NCBI GenBank assembly: GCA_001689445.1
Contig: LUJN01000004.1
Span: forward strand, 16,941-80,940
Length of the DNA: 64,000 nucleotides
Reading direction: 5' to 3'
From: Bacteroidales bacterium M3
GTDB lineage: Bacteria > Bacteroidota > Bacteroidia > Bacteroidales > Muribaculaceae
In this document: positions 23,478 through 33,276 of the stretch, one piece after another
Numbering within the stretch: the first letter of the stretch is position 1
Layout: every line of letters begins with the position of its first letter
Translations under genes and position numbers: made by a program
Notes under the pieces: generated by a model
The model's database searches: none
What the model was told of the DNA's origin: nothing
What the model saw: the letters and a program-made list of their open reading frames with translations, nothing else

Positions 23478-26090
23478 TCAGAACTCCTGTCCGAGGATGA
23501 AGTGGAAGTGGCTGCCACCCTTGGTGCCGAACACCTTGTCGAAACCGTAGGCCCAGTCGATACCCATCATGCCCACCATAGGCAGGAAGATGCGCACACC
23601 CGCGCCCGCCGACCGCTTGATGTCAAACGGCGCAAAGCTCTTGACGTCGCTCCATGCGTTGCCGCCCTCGGCAAACACCAGGCCGTAGATGGTCGACGTG
23701 GGCTGCAGCATGAACGGGAAGTGAAGCTCGACGCCAAAGCGGGTGTAGGCATAGCCCTCCTTGCCCCACGGGGTGAACTGTCCGTTGTCATATCCGCGCA
23801 GGCCGATGGTCTCCGTGGCGTAGGTATATGAGCCTGACATGCCGTCGCCGCCGACATAGAATGTCTCAAACGGCGACCGGCGCCACTTGTTGTAGCTGCC
23901 GAGCAATCCGATGTCGGCACGGGTCATCAACACGAGAGTCCACTGCTCAGAGTTGTTGAGTGGCGTATATGTGCGCGACTTGAACCGTAGTTTCCAATAC
24001 TCGATCCACTTGTATAGCTCCTTCTTGGAGTCGGTTGTGTTCTCCTTGTACAGCTTCTCCCAGTCCTTGTGCTGGAACAGTGACATCGGCGGCGTCAGCT
24101 GCAGGTTGAGCGAGAACATCGACCCGCGGCGCGTGTAGAGCGGGTTGTCGATGGAGCTGCGCGACAGCGTGAGTCCGAGCACCACCGAGTTTGACACGCC
24201 GTTGTTCATGTAGTAGAGGTATTCCCAGTTTTTCAGGTAATACCACTGGTAGGACAGCTCGGCCTGGAACGTGAAGTAGTCGTCGGGCCAGCTCAGTCGC
24301 TTGCCGAATCCCACGGTCACGCCCGCCATCTGCAACACCTTGTTGGGGTCGTAGGCGTTCTCGATGCTCGTCTGGTAGTAGTCGCTCGACGAGTTGTAGC
24401 CATATCCGTAGCCATATCCGCCGTAGAGGTAGGGGTTGGTCCAGTTGGTGTTGTAGTAGGAGGAGTTGATGCCCGTCTGGCGGCTGTAGTAGGCCGACAC
24501 CGACAGCGAGTTGGGGCGTTTGCCGCCAAACCACGGGTCGAGGAACGAGATTGAATATGCCTGGTAGTACTTGGCGTTGGTCTGTGCCGAGATGGTGAAC
24601 GTCTGCCCCTCGCCCTGCGGCAGGATGCCCTTGTAGGAGCCGGGGTTGAAGAGGTTCTTGATGGAGAAGTTGGTGAATTTCAGCGCGGCCTTGCCGATGA
24701 TGCCGGTCTGCCCCCATCCGAATGACAGCTCTATCTGGTCGTTGGCCTTTGACTCCAGGCCGAAGATGATGTCGACCGTGCCGTTCTCCTCGTCAGGCTC
24801 GGGGCGTATGTCCATGTTCTCGGGGTTGAAGTGTCCTGTCTGGGCTATCTCGCGTGCCGAACGCATCAGGTCGCTCTTGGAGAACAGCTGACCCGGCTTG
24901 ACGCGCAGCTCGCGGCGTATCACCTTTTCATACAGGCGGTCGTTGCCGTTGATGATGACGTTGTTGATGCGTGCCTGCGGCCCTTCGAATATGCGCATCT
25001 CAAGGTCGATGGAGTCCCCCTTGATGTTGCGCTCGATGGGCACGAGCTGGAAGAAGAGGTAGCCGTTGTCCATGTAGACGTTGGCCACGGCGTCGTCATC
25101 CTCGGTCGTGCGCTTGTTCAGCAGCTTTTGGTTGTACACCTCGCCGGGGGAGATGCCGAGCACCTCGCCGAGCCATTCCGAGGGGTAGATGGTGTTGCCC
25201 ACCCAGTTGATGTCGCTGATATAGTACTTGTGCCCCTCCTGGAGGTCGATGTACACGTCCACTTTCTTGTCGTCATACTGCACTACGCTGTCTTTCACTA
25301 TCTTGGCGTCGCGGTAGCCCTTCTCGTTATACTTCTCGATGATGCGGTTGAGGTCATCCTCGTAGTCGCTCTCGACAAACTTCTTCTGCTTGAACAGGTT
25401 GAGCAGGTTGCCGTTCTCGTTGGTCTTCTTCATCGCGTTCTTGATGGTGCGGTCGCTCAACGCCTCGTTGCCGTTGATGTATATCTTGTGCACCTTCACC
25501 TTGTCGTGGCGGTCGACGCGTATGTTGACTATCTGCTCGTTCTCGTGCGACAGGTCATCGTGGAGGTCGATGTTGACCACCGCGTTGCCGAATCCCTTTG
25601 CCGAGTAGTATTTCTTGATGATATCCTTGGCGCGGTTGACGATATTCTGCGTTATCTGGTTCCCCTTCATGAGCTGTAGCCGCTCGTCGAGGTCGTCGCG
25701 CTCACCCTTCTTGACGCCGTAGTAGTTGATTTCCGATATGCGCGGCTGGGGGCGCAGGGCAAACTCAAGCCATATCTTGTTGCCCACCATCTTGGTTATC
25801 TTGATCTGTATCTTGGAGAAAAGCCCCTGTCGCCAGAATCGCTTGGCGACGTTGCGCAGGGCATCCCCGGGGATGTCGATGTGGTCGCCGACGTTAAGCC
25901 CCGAGTAGCCGATGACGATGCCGGTGTCATAGCCGGTCGCGCCCGTGACCTCGATGCCGGCTATCTCGTAGGTGCGCGGCACCGCCGACTGGGCTATGTC
26001 GGGGTTGTAGATGGTGTCGGTGGCGTTCTGCGCCGCCGACTGTAGCGATATGATGGTGATGATGGCGATGAGAGTGATGATCTTTCGCAT
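23478..26090 (-). CDS. bamA: outer membrane protein assembly factor BamA
   Basis: 870 residues. Signal peptide, five POTRA domains (roughly 40-440, with repeats such as VYIDLQEGHKYYISDINW) and a C-terminal 16-strand Omp85 barrel with the lid-lock motif region ETIGLRGYDNGQF (VRGF equivalent RGYD). It inserts beta-barrel proteins into the outer membrane. The stretch GGYGYGYGYNSSSDY near 555-570 is a glycine-tyrosine-rich surface loop. It is 16 bp downstream of uppS and upstream of two skp-like genes. Confidence 0.96.
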   Translation of the reverse strand: MRKIITLIAIITIISLQSAAQNATDTIYNPDIAQSAVPRTYEIAGIEVTGATGYDTGIVIGYSGLNVGDHIDIPGDALRNVAKRFWRQGLFSKIQIKITKMVGNKIWLEFALRPQPRISEINYYGVKKGERDDLDERLQLMKGNQITQNIVNRAKDIIKKYYSAKGFGNAVVNIDLHDDLSHENEQIVNIRVDRHDKVKVHKIYINGNEALSDRTIKNAMKKTNENGNLLNLFKQKKFVESDYEDDLNRIIEKYNEKGYRDAKIVKDSVVQYDDKKVDVYIDLQEGHKYYISDINWVGNTIYPSEWLGEVLGISPGEVYNQKLLNKRTTEDDDAVANVYMDNGYLFFQLVPIERNIKGDSIDLEMRIFEGPQARINNVIINGNDRLYEKVIRRELRVKPGQLFSKSDLMRSAREIAQTGHFNPENMDIRPEPDEENGTVDIIFGLESKANDQIELSFGWGQTGIIGKAALKFTNFSIKNLFNPGSYKGILPQGEGQTFTISAQTNAKYYQAYSISFLDPWFGGKRPNSLSVSAYYSRQTGINSSYYNTNWTNPYLYGGYGYGYGYNSSSDYYQTSIENAYDPNKVLQMAGVTVGFGKRLSWPDDYFTFQAELSYQWYYLKNWEYLYYMNNGVSNSVVLGLTLSRSSIDNPLYTRRGSMFSLNLQLTPPMSLFQHKDWEKLYKENTTDSKKELYKWIEYWKLRFKSRTYTPLNNSEQWTLVLMTRADIGLLGSYNKWRRSPFETFYVGGDGMSGSYTYATETIGLRGYDNGQFTPWGKEGYAYTRFGVELHFPFMLQPTSTIYGLVFAEGGNAWSDVKSFAPFDIKRSAGAGVRIFLPMVGMMGIDWAYGFDKVFGTKGGSHFHFILGQEF

Positions 26091-26106
26091 GGTGGTAATG
26101 AATGTG

Positions 26107-26847
26107 CTATTTTATTTGTTCGCTCGTAAGCCCGAATCGGCGCTCGCGTGACTGGTACTCGCGGATGGCTGTGCAGAACTCCTCCTTTGAGAAGTCGGGC
26201 CAGAATATCTTGGTGAAGTATATCTCGGAGTATGCTATCTGCCACAGTAGGAAGTTGGAGACGCGCTCGTCCCCCCCGGTACGTATCAGCAGGTCGGGGT
26301 CGGGCATCCCGGCGGTGGCGAGCCGCGAGGCCACTGCCTCGTCGTCGATGTCGGCGGGGTCGATGCGCCCCGCTGCGGCATCTTCGGCCAGGCGGCGTGC
26401 CGCTTCGGTCAGTTCCCACCGCGAGGAGTAGCTGAGCGCCAGGCACAAGGTCAGCCCGTTGCAGTGGGCCGTGTCCTCCATGCAGCGGCACAGGCGGTCG
26501 TAGCTCTCGGCCGGCATACGCCTGAAGTCGCCTATCATAGTCAGGCGCACGTTGTTGCGTATCAGGTCGGGGGTCTCGCGCTCGATGGCCACTACGATGA
26601 GGTGCATCAGGGCATCCACCTCTGCCTTGGGCCGGTTCCAGTTCTCGGTCGAGAATGCGTAGAGTGTGAGGTATTTAACACCCAGTTCCGAGGCTATCTC
26701 GGTGATGCGGCGCACTGTGTTGACCCCCTCCACATGTCCCTGGGAGCGGTCGAGTCCGCGCGCCTTGGCCCAGCGTCCGTTGCCGTCCATGATGATGGCG
26801 ACATGGCGCGGGAGGCGGTTGCGGTCTATGTTGTCGATTTGCGACAT
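26107..26847 (-). CDS. uppS: undecaprenyl diphosphate synthase
   Basis: 246 residues of cis-prenyltransferase. The hallmark [12 protein letters not shown] (residues 20-31) and [14 protein letters not shown] are present, with the C-terminal [20 protein letters not shown]. It makes the lipid carrier for peptidoglycan and surface glycans. The order PorG-like, uppS, bamA, ompH, ompH is conserved in Bacteroidales. Confidence 0.96.
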   Translation of the reverse strand: MSQIDNIDRNRLPRHVAIIMDGNGRWAKARGLDRSQGHVEGVNTVRRITEIASELGVKYLTLYAFSTENWNRPKAEVDALMHLIVVAIERETPDLIRNNVRLTMIGDFRRMPAESYDRLCRCMEDTAHCNGLTLCLALSYSSRWELTEAARRLAEDAAAGRIDPADIDDEAVASRLATAGMPDPDLLIRTGGDERVSNFLLWQIAYSEIYFTKIFWPDFSKEEFCTAIREYQSRERRFGLTSEQIK

Positions 26848-26894
26848 CTGTTGTTGCTTGTTTGTCTGTTTGTTATCGTTTGTCGGCTGCGTCG

Positions 26895-27590
26895 TCAGTC
26901 CACGTAGTGGCAGGTGACGCAGCGTTTGCCGAATTCGTATGTTATTGAGACCATTATCGAGGAATGCCAGTCGGTATTCTTCAGAAATGAACTTTTTATC
27001 TGATACAGGTCGTCGAGGTCCTTGCCGTCCACCTTGTCGCCGAACACTTTGGTCATCGTGAACTCCAGCGCAAGGTTGAGCCTCGGCATCAGTTTGTACT
27101 TCACTCCGACGCTCATCGGGAGGCTCAGCCCCACCGCCGTCTCGCCGTCACACGATGACAGCGTGGCGCCTATGCCGAGCGCGGCATAAGGAGTCCAGCG
27201 GCGCAGCTTCTTGTAGGTCTCGCCGATGCCGTAGTTGAAGAAGTTGGCCTCGCCCCTCACCGACAGGTCATATACCTGCGACTTGAACTCGTAGGTCTCG
27301 CCGCCGGGCCACACGTTCTCCATGTCGGCGCTGTTGCCGCTCAGCGACAGGGTGGTGAACACGCCACGCAGCGCCCAGCGCGGGTTGATGAGGTAGCGCA
27401 TCGAGGCCGACACGGCAAACCCCGGGCTTTTGAACATGTTGGAGGTGTTGGCCTCCCCGAGATACCCGCTCATGCCGACCCCGGCGCCGATGTCCCACTT
27501 GTAGGAGTCGTCCTGCGCCTGCGTGGGGAGTGCGGCGGCCATTACGGCGGTGAGTGCTATGACAATCGCTGCTATGGTTTTCTTCATCAT
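26895..27590 (-). CDS. DUF6089/PorG-like outer-membrane beta-barrel protein
   Basis: 231 residues. Signal peptide ending LPTQAQ, then an 8-strand barrel pattern ([55 protein letters not shown]). The C-terminal [10 protein letters not shown] is typical of DUF6089 proteins beside uppS-bamA. PorG is a periplasm-facing outer-membrane component of the type IX secretion system. Two T9SS cargo proteins are encoded in this window, so a working T9SS is expected. Assignment to PorG proper is by family and position. Confidence 0.75.
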   Translation of the reverse strand: MMKKTIAAIVIALTAVMAAALPTQAQDDSYKWDIGAGVGMSGYLGEANTSNMFKSPGFAVSASMRYLINPRWALRGVFTTLSLSGNSADMENVWPGGETYEFKSQVYDLSVRGEANFFNYGIGETYKKLRRWTPYAALGIGATLSSCDGETAVGLSLPMSVGVKYKLMPRLNLALEFTMTKVFGDKVDGKDLDDLYQIKSSFLKNTDWHSSIMVSITYEFGKRCVTCHYVD

Positions 27591-27676
27591 GCGGTTTATT
27601 TATGAAAACGCGGCGTTGCGGGTCTAAATTATATCTCGTATGTTACGTTATGGTTTATTACGGATTGACGGGGCAT

Positions 27677-29179
27677 TTACTGTAGCGGCTGGAATGTCAG
27701 TCGGTTGATGACGCCGCGCCACACGGTGGGATAGGTCGCCCCGTTGTCGTCGGTGCCGCCAAACAGGTATATGTAGGGGCACTCCCACTCGGTGATGGGG
27801 GTCACGGCGCGTGATGCGGGCGTGGCGATACGCCACCATACGGGCAGCTCGCGCGACGGCATTTCAATCCATCCGCTGCCTGATGAGCGGGCGTGTAGCG
27901 TCTCGTCAAACACAAGTCCCTGCGCGTCGGCAAACGAGGGGATGTAGTCGGGTAGCTGCATCAGCTCGTCGGCGCGGTGCCAGTTGATGCCGCAGTCATA
28001 CGACGTGTATACATCGCGGTGTACATTCCCGTCGGCATCGCGTCCTCCCATTGCAAGCCACATCGAGGCTTTTATCACGATCCATGCGCTCGTGTCGGTG
28101 TGGTAGCCGAAGTAGGGCACCAGGGTCATCCCTCCGCGTGCGGGCAATCCGCCACGGTTGATTTCCATCCATTTCTTGCCGTCATATCCCCATGTCGCGC
28201 CGGTGGGCGTCCCGTCGGCGGTGTAGCCCCCCGCCATGATGGCCTGGGACTCGTTGCTCCACTCGGTCGTGTAGATGACAAGTGCGCTATATCCGTCAAC
28301 GGGGAAGTTGTCGGGTATCTTGGCTGCGTTGCCGCTGGCGGGGTATTGCGCGTGATAGTAGCCGTCGGAACGCTGCTCTATGCCGAGTACCGAGCCGGTA
28401 TAGCCTCCGATGATGGAGTGCCAGCGCACGCCACACGCGCTCCAATTCTCCCCGTCGGTCGAGCTGTGGAGATTGCCGTCGCTGTCGAGGATATATAGCG
28501 ATGATGCGGTCGCCGTGAGCGAATTTACATCGGGCGTGAAAGGGAACGTCACCTCGGAAATATCCCAGTTGCCGTTGCCCGGGTTGGAGGTCCGGGCTAT
28601 GGTGTATTTGCCGTTGCCCGCCGTCAGGCACAGGGCCTCACCGTTGTACGACACGGTCTTCTGCGCTGTCGGTGTGGCGATGGTGGTGGGCAGCGGACGG
28701 CGTGCGGTCTTGTTCCAATAGAGAGAGTCGGCCTTCATCTTATGCACGTTCAAGTCCACACGGTAGTCACGTGTAGTCTTCTGGTCGGCCGATACGACGC
28801 GCAGTATCACGTTGCCCGAGAAGTCGATGGTGTCGGTCGGGTGGGCGAGGTAGTTGAATGTGGTGTCCCTCTGTAGCTTGGCTCCCGATACGATAAGCTC
28901 TACCGACGAGCTGCTGGCCACGTTGATGGTCGGCACGAGCTTGCGCACGTCTGTTCCGTAGGGCAGCGAGTCGGCGTTGAAGATACGGTAGTTGACAAGG
29001 TCGATGGTGAAGAACACCTTGTCAAGGTTTGCCAGCACTTTTGTGTTGGCCTTTATGGAAAAGCTCTTGACTTGTGTGCTCGATGAAAGCACCTCCTCAT
29101 AGGGAGTGCCTTTCTCGTTGCATGAGGACGCCGCGAGTGCCGCGAGCAGGCCAAGGCAGATTGTCGTTTTCTTTATCAT
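27677..29179 (-). CDS. DUF6242-type surface lipoprotein
   Basis: 500 residues from the ATG at 29179. Lipobox LAASSCNEKG. An N-terminal Ig-like part (about 30-150) precedes a beta-propeller/Kelch-like C-terminal region with repeated blocks (SSLYILDSDGNLHSSTDGEN, MAGGYTADGTPTGATWGYDG, YIYLFGGTDDNGATYPTVW). Function unknown. The propeller suggests ligand binding on the cell surface. It is monocistronic, with the PorG-like gene 86 bp downstream. Confidence 0.8.
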   Translation of the reverse strand: MIKKTTICLGLLAALAASSCNEKGTPYEEVLSSSTQVKSFSIKANTKVLANLDKVFFTIDLVNYRIFNADSLPYGTDVRKLVPTINVASSSSVELIVSGAKLQRDTTFNYLAHPTDTIDFSGNVILRVVSADQKTTRDYRVDLNVHKMKADSLYWNKTARRPLPTTIATPTAQKTVSYNGEALCLTAGNGKYTIARTSNPGNGNWDISEVTFPFTPDVNSLTATASSLYILDSDGNLHSSTDGENWSACGVRWHSIIGGYTGSVLGIEQRSDGYYHAQYPASGNAAKIPDNFPVDGYSALVIYTTEWSNESQAIMAGGYTADGTPTGATWGYDGKKWMEINRGGLPARGGMTLVPYFGYHTDTSAWIVIKASMWLAMGGRDADGNVHRDVYTSYDCGINWHRADELMQLPDYIPSFADAQGLVFDETLHARSSGSGWIEMPSRELPVWWRIATPASRAVTPITEWECPYIYLFGGTDDNGATYPTVWRGVINRLTFQPLQ

Positions 29180-29490
29180 TGTGGGGTACAAGTAGTGTAG
29201 GAGTTATTCCCTACATTATTTCAAACTGCAAATTTAGCAACAATTTCATTAATTAAGTCTGCCAAGATGCTAAAAAAGCTAATATCCCCCACTTTCGCCT
29301 CCAAAACATCGCCTGATACCGCCATTTCACCCCCATAACACCAAAAGCATTATGCCTCAACAATCGTCCTCAAATGTAGGGACGCTGCCTGCAGCGTCCG
29401 GGACTAAAGCGTGTCACCACCGTGCCGATTCGTGGACGCTGCAGGCAGCGTCCCTACATTATGTGTGGGCTATTCAGCAACCGCCGATTT
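29180..29490. other. intergenic region between pgeF and the DUF6242 gene
   Basis: This 311-bp stretch is AT-rich near the DUF6242 start and contains the paired-hairpin repeat at 29373-29460. No ORF or other signal is recognised. Confidence 0.5.
29373..29460. repeat. paired-hairpin GTAGGG element, copy 2
   Basis: The arms at 29373-29399 and 29434-29460 are perfect 27-bp inverted copies with 34 bp between them. Each arm starts AATGTAGGG and holds an inner palindrome (GGACGCTGC / GCAGCGTCC). The inner sequence differs completely from copies 1 and 3 while the palindrome is kept. Confidence 0.9.
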
Positions 29491-30261
29491 TCACTCCATC
29501 ATCACTCCCGTGAAGGTGCGCCCGGAGGCTATGCCAAGACGCCGTGCCGAAAAATACCGGTCGGGATTGCAGCGTGAGCAGCCCACCGCAGGAGCGATAT
29601 TCTCTGCCAATATACCGCTGTCAACGAGGACGATGTGGTTGGCCTCGCGCAGGTCGATATGCTGTTTCCCCGTGCCGGGGTGGCGCGACGCGATGTCGGC
29701 CACAGGAAATCCCGCCTCGGCAAATTGTTCAACTACCTCATACCCGACCTCAAAGCAGTCGGGGCATATGCAAGGTCCGATGATAACGCGTATATGCCGT
29801 GGCGTGGCTCCGAGCGATGACGTTGCCGCGACAGCCTTGGCGGCTATCCGCGCCACTGTGCCGCGCCATCCGGCATGTACGGCGGCTATAACCCGCGCTG
29901 CGGGATCAAATAGCAGCAGTGGCACGCAGTCGGCGGTGTTGACCCCTATCGCGAGCTGTGGCACGTCGGTCACCACGGCGTCCGTCTCCTCCAATAGCGT
30001 TGGCAATGGCATGTCACCCGTGATTATGGCGACGTTGGAGGAGTGGGTCTGACGGGGCACGATAAGCCGTTCCGGTGAGATTGACAGTCGGTCGGCGAGT
30101 GCCCGGCGGCATGTGGCGACATGCCCGGCGGTGTCGCCGGTGTAGTGGCACAGCGAGAATCGCCCGTATGGGTCATCCGGGCTCTCGCCGCCGCGTGTGG
30201 TCGTGAAGGCTATTATGCCGTCGGCGTTATGCAGCGGCAGGAAAAAGTCTTGTGCGGACAC
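29491..30261 (-). CDS. pgeF: peptidoglycan editing factor / purine nucleoside phosphorylase (YfiH, laccase-domain)
   Basis: 256 residues from GTG at 30261. An ATG at 30309 in the same frame would overlap obg by 44 bp and add an unconserved 16 residues, so the GTG just after the obg stop is preferred. The zinc-site motifs are LIVPRQTHSSNV, NTADCVPLLLFD and AAVHAGWRGT. Family members act as purine nucleoside phosphorylase/adenosine deaminase, and in E. coli the protein prevents wrong amino acids in muropeptides. It is in an operon with obg. Confidence 0.9.
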   Translation of the reverse strand: MSAQDFFLPLHNADGIIAFTTTRGGESPDDPYGRFSLCHYTGDTAGHVATCRRALADRLSISPERLIVPRQTHSSNVAIITGDMPLPTLLEETDAVVTDVPQLAIGVNTADCVPLLLFDPAARVIAAVHAGWRGTVARIAAKAVAATSSLGATPRHIRVIIGPCICPDCFEVGYEVVEQFAEAGFPVADIASRHPGTGKQHIDLREANHIVLVDSGILAENIAPAVGCSRCNPDRYFSARRLGIASGRTFTGVMME

Positions 30262-30265
30262 AGTG

Positions 30266-31456
30266 TCAGTTGCCGAAGTCGTATGATTCCTCCTCGTTGT
30301 CCCAGTCATAGTCTACCGTGTCGTCCCAGTTGTCATCCTCCTCATCGGTGACTTCAGGTGTCGGCAGCGGCACATTCTCGAAGATGAACTCATCCTCCTC
30401 GCGCACGCGGTGATGTCCGTCGAGGGGACGGTGGGTGATGGCGGTCGCCTCGGCGCGATTGCTCTCCGACGTGATGGCGCTCCACAATATATCCTTGAGC
30501 ATCGTTATTCCCTGTCCTGTGACGGCGGAAATGAACACGTGGGGAATGTCGTCGGGCAGCGTCGGCTCTATCTCGGCTATAAGTTCATCATCGAGCATGT
30601 CGCTCTTGGAGATGGCGAGCACGCGCTCCTTGTCCATAAGCTCGGGGTTGAACCGTGACAGTTCTTCGAGCAGTATCTCGTATTCGCGTCGTATGTCGGT
30701 GGCATCGGCGGGGACCATGAACAGCAGCACTGCGTTACGTTCGATATGGCGCAGGAAGCGTAGCCCGAGACCCTTCCCCTCGCTCGCGCCCTCGATGATG
30801 CCGGGGATATCGGCCATGACAAACGAGCGGTTGTCGCGGTAGGAGACTATGCCGAGGTTTGGCTCCATAGTGGTGAACGGGTAGTCGGCTATCTTGGGGC
30901 GTGCCGCCGACAGGGCCGACAGCAGGGTCGATTTGCCGGCGTTGGGAAATCCCACGAGACCCACGTCGGCAAGCAGTTTCAGCTCTATGATGACCTGTTT
31001 CTCTATGGCGGGTTCGCCCGGTTGGGCATAGCGGGGCGTGCGGTTGGTCGCGCTCTTGAAGTGCCAGTTGCCGAGGCCTCCACGGCCTCCGCGCAGCAGC
31101 TTCACCTCCTCGCCGTCCTCAGTGACCTCGCAGAGAAATTCCCCGCTCTCGGCGTCAAATACCACCGAGCCGCAGGGCACTTCTATCACCTGGTCCTCGC
31201 CGTCCTTGCCGAAGCTGCGGCCGCCCGAACCGCTCTCGCCGTTGCCTGCGAATATGTGGCGGCGGTATTTGAGCGGCAACAAGGTCCACATGTTCTTGTT
31301 GCCTCGGAGGATGATATGTCCCCCACGGCCGCCGTCGCCGCCGTCAGGCCCACCCTTGGGGACATACTTGGCGCGGTAGAAGTGGCGCGAGCCGGCACCG
31401 CCCTTTCCTGAGCGGCAAAGGATTTTTACGTAGTCGATGAAGTTGGAGTCTGCCAT
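30266..31456 (-). CDS. obgE: Obg family GTPase
   Basis: 396 residues from the ATG at 31456 ([20 protein letters not shown]). The N-terminal glycine-rich Obg fold (1-158) is followed by the G domain (P-loop [11 protein letters not shown] near 167, then [16 protein letters not shown]) and a strongly acidic tail ([20 protein letters not shown]). It binds the 50S subunit and couples ribosome maturation to nutritional state. It lies 65 bp downstream of the nonulosonate operon's last gene. Confidence 0.96.
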   Translation of the reverse strand: MADSNFIDYVKILCRSGKGGAGSRHFYRAKYVPKGGPDGGDGGRGGHIILRGNKNMWTLLPLKYRRHIFAGNGESGSGGRSFGKDGEDQVIEVPCGSVVFDAESGEFLCEVTEDGEEVKLLRGGRGGLGNWHFKSATNRTPRYAQPGEPAIEKQVIIELKLLADVGLVGFPNAGKSTLLSALSAARPKIADYPFTTMEPNLGIVSYRDNRSFVMADIPGIIEGASEGKGLGLRFLRHIERNAVLLFMVPADATDIRREYEILLEELSRFNPELMDKERVLAISKSDMLDDELIAEIEPTLPDDIPHVFISAVTGQGITMLKDILWSAITSESNRAEATAITHRPLDGHHRVREEDEFIFENVPLPTPEVTDEEDDNWDDTVDYDWDNEEESYDFGN

Positions 31457-31521
31457 ATGTCGTAATGTCGTTTTTCTCGTTATAACAAAATATCTTGCCC
31501 GATGGTCGGCTGTGGGGAAGT

Positions 31522-32577
31522 TTATTTTTTCAGTGTCATCCCCTGCGACATCATCTGCTGGGCTTGCCGGAAGTCCTCGGGTGAACCTATGTCGATCCAT
31601 GTGCCCGTGATGGGGAAGCAGGTCACGCGTCGTCCCTCGGCAATGGCCCGCTCTATCAGGTCGGGGGCGTCTATATGCTCCCCTCTGTTGATTTGCCGTA
31701 GCAATTCGTTGGAAAACAGGTATATCCCGGCGTTGGCCTGATAGGTGTAGGTCGGCTTCTCGGTCAGCCCCTTGACATTCTCGCCGTCGAGCGCCATCAC
31801 GGCAAACGGCACGGAGACATGGTAGGGGAAAGTGGCGATTGTGATGTCGGCGTTTTGGGATATGTGGTGAAGGTAGAGGTCCTCGAATGATATGTTGGTG
31901 AGCAGGTCGGAGTTCATCACCAGTGTCACTGTCTCCTCCCCCTCGGGAACGAGGGCGGCGGCCCCGAGCGTGCCGAGTGGCGACGGCTCGCGCACACAGT
32001 TGACCGTGACCCCTCCGACAGGCTGCGAGAAGTGGGTATCGAGCTGCTCCGCGAGATAGTTGGTGGTCACGTAGATCTCATCCACGCCGCAGTCGGCGAG
32101 TGCCTCCACGTTGTAGTCGATTATCGGCTTGCCGCCTATCTCAAGCAACGGCTTGGGGGTCGACAGGGTGAGGGGACGCAGACGCTCGCCGCGGCCGCCG
32201 GCCATTAGGATGGCGCGGATGGGGAGATAGGAGTGTCGCGCGGTCAGGTCGTAGAGGCGCGTGATGCGCCCCGCGCTGTCGAGGCTCGGTATCAGCTTGA
32301 TGCCGAGCTGTCTAAGCTCCCGCAGGCGTGTCGGTATGTCGTCCCCCTCGCTGATGCGCTTGAACTCGCGGTGCATCACCTCGGTCACGGCTGCTGACGT
32401 GGCTACGCCCCTCAGCAGTGCCCGGCGTATATCGCCGTCGGTGAGCGTGCCCCTCATTATGCCATCGGAGTCGACGGCCATGAGTGTCATCACGCCGCCC
32501 GAGAGGCGGTTGAGGCGGTCGAGGGCTTCGATGAGGGTTGCCCCGGTCGATATGATATGTCGCTCTGATTGGTTCAT
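31522..32577 (-). CDS. CBS-domain sugar-1-phosphate nucleotidyltransferase (PtmE-like)
   Basis: 351 residues. Two CBS motifs (about 1-115) precede a nucleotidyltransferase domain with [18 protein letters not shown] (near 130). This architecture is that of PtmE of Campylobacter, which makes GDP-GlcNAc for legionaminic acid synthesis. Its place as the last gene of a set with LegB-, NeuB-, NeuC- and NeuA-like enzymes supports this. Its start overlaps the cytidylyltransferase stop by one base. Confidence 0.8.
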   Translation of the reverse strand: MNQSERHIISTGATLIEALDRLNRLSGGVMTLMAVDSDGIMRGTLTDGDIRRALLRGVATSAAVTEVMHREFKRISEGDDIPTRLRELRQLGIKLIPSLDSAGRITRLYDLTARHSYLPIRAILMAGGRGERLRPLTLSTPKPLLEIGGKPIIDYNVEALADCGVDEIYVTTNYLAEQLDTHFSQPVGGVTVNCVREPSPLGTLGAAALVPEGEETVTLVMNSDLLTNISFEDLYLHHISQNADITIATFPYHVSVPFAVMALDGENVKGLTEKPTYTYQANAGIYLFSNELLRQINRGEHIDAPDLIERAIAEGRRVTCFPITGTWIDIGSPEDFRQAQQMMSQGMTLKK

Positions 32578-33272
32578 TATTGGTGGGTATGGTTGTATAT
32601 GGTCTCGGCCACAACCCAGTCAAGGGGAGTGTCGAGGTCGACGCTCCGCTCTGCGGGCATAGGTGAGGGGAGGCGGCGGGGAAAAAGTCCAAGGGGGAGG
32701 CGGCGTATTGACTCGGGGTTGATGACATAGACGGCGCCGTTATATTCCCACGCCGATGGCGCGTCCTGTCGCCGGGTCAGCGAGCCGTCCCCCTTGGATA
32801 TGTGTAGAAATCCGTTCTTGTCGGTCTCAAAGCAGTTGTAGTAGGGGTTGCACGCGGCTTCTTTCACCGTCACCACCATGTCGATGTCGGGGGTGTACAG
32901 CTCTATGGCGCGGCGTGTGTCCTCGACGGTGCGCAGCGGGGAGGTGGGCTGCAGCAGCACCACGCAGTCAAACCGGCATCCCATGCTGTCGTAGAAATCC
33001 ATCGCGTCGATGATTACCTCCCGCGACCCCGCCGTGTCGGTGGCGAGCGTGTCGGGGCGCATATAGGGCACGTCAAGTCCGAGCGACCGCCCGACGGCGG
33101 CTATCTCCTCGTCGTCGGTCGACAGGCATACGTGGCTTGTGGGCGCGAGGGCGAGAGCCACGTCTATGGAATAGGCTATAAGTGGCCGCCCGCAAAATTC
33201 CTTGATGTTCTTGCGGGGTATCCCCTTGCTGCCCCCTCGGGCAGGTATTATGAACAGTGGATTGTGCTGCAT
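32577..33272 (-). CDS. CMP-nonulosonate cytidylyltransferase (NeuA/LegF-like)
   Basis: 231 residues. The nucleotide-binding start is IIPARGGSKGIPRKNIKEF, with the conserved LLQPTSPLR and the closing DIDTPLDW-type motif (VDLDTPLDW). It activates a nine-carbon acid with CTP. Family resemblance does not separate sialic from legionaminic acid, but the PtmE and LegB partners point to legionaminic-type sugar. It starts 4 bp after the epimerase gene. Confidence 0.9.
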   Translation of the reverse strand: MQHNPLFIIPARGGSKGIPRKNIKEFCGRPLIAYSIDVALALAPTSHVCLSTDDEEIAAVGRSLGLDVPYMRPDTLATDTAGSREVIIDAMDFYDSMGCRFDCVVLLQPTSPLRTVEDTRRAIELYTPDIDMVVTVKEAACNPYYNCFETDKNGFLHISKGDGSLTRRQDAPSAWEYNGAVYVINPESIRRLPLGLFPRRLPSPMPAERSVDLDTPLDWVVAETIYNHTHQ

Positions 33273-33276
33273 CGTC

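Noticed and set aside
24831..25679. 282-residue + strand open frame opposite bamA
   Set aside because: It reads as Val/Asp/Leu repeats that mirror POTRA codons and has no start signal; bamA on the other strand is unambiguous.
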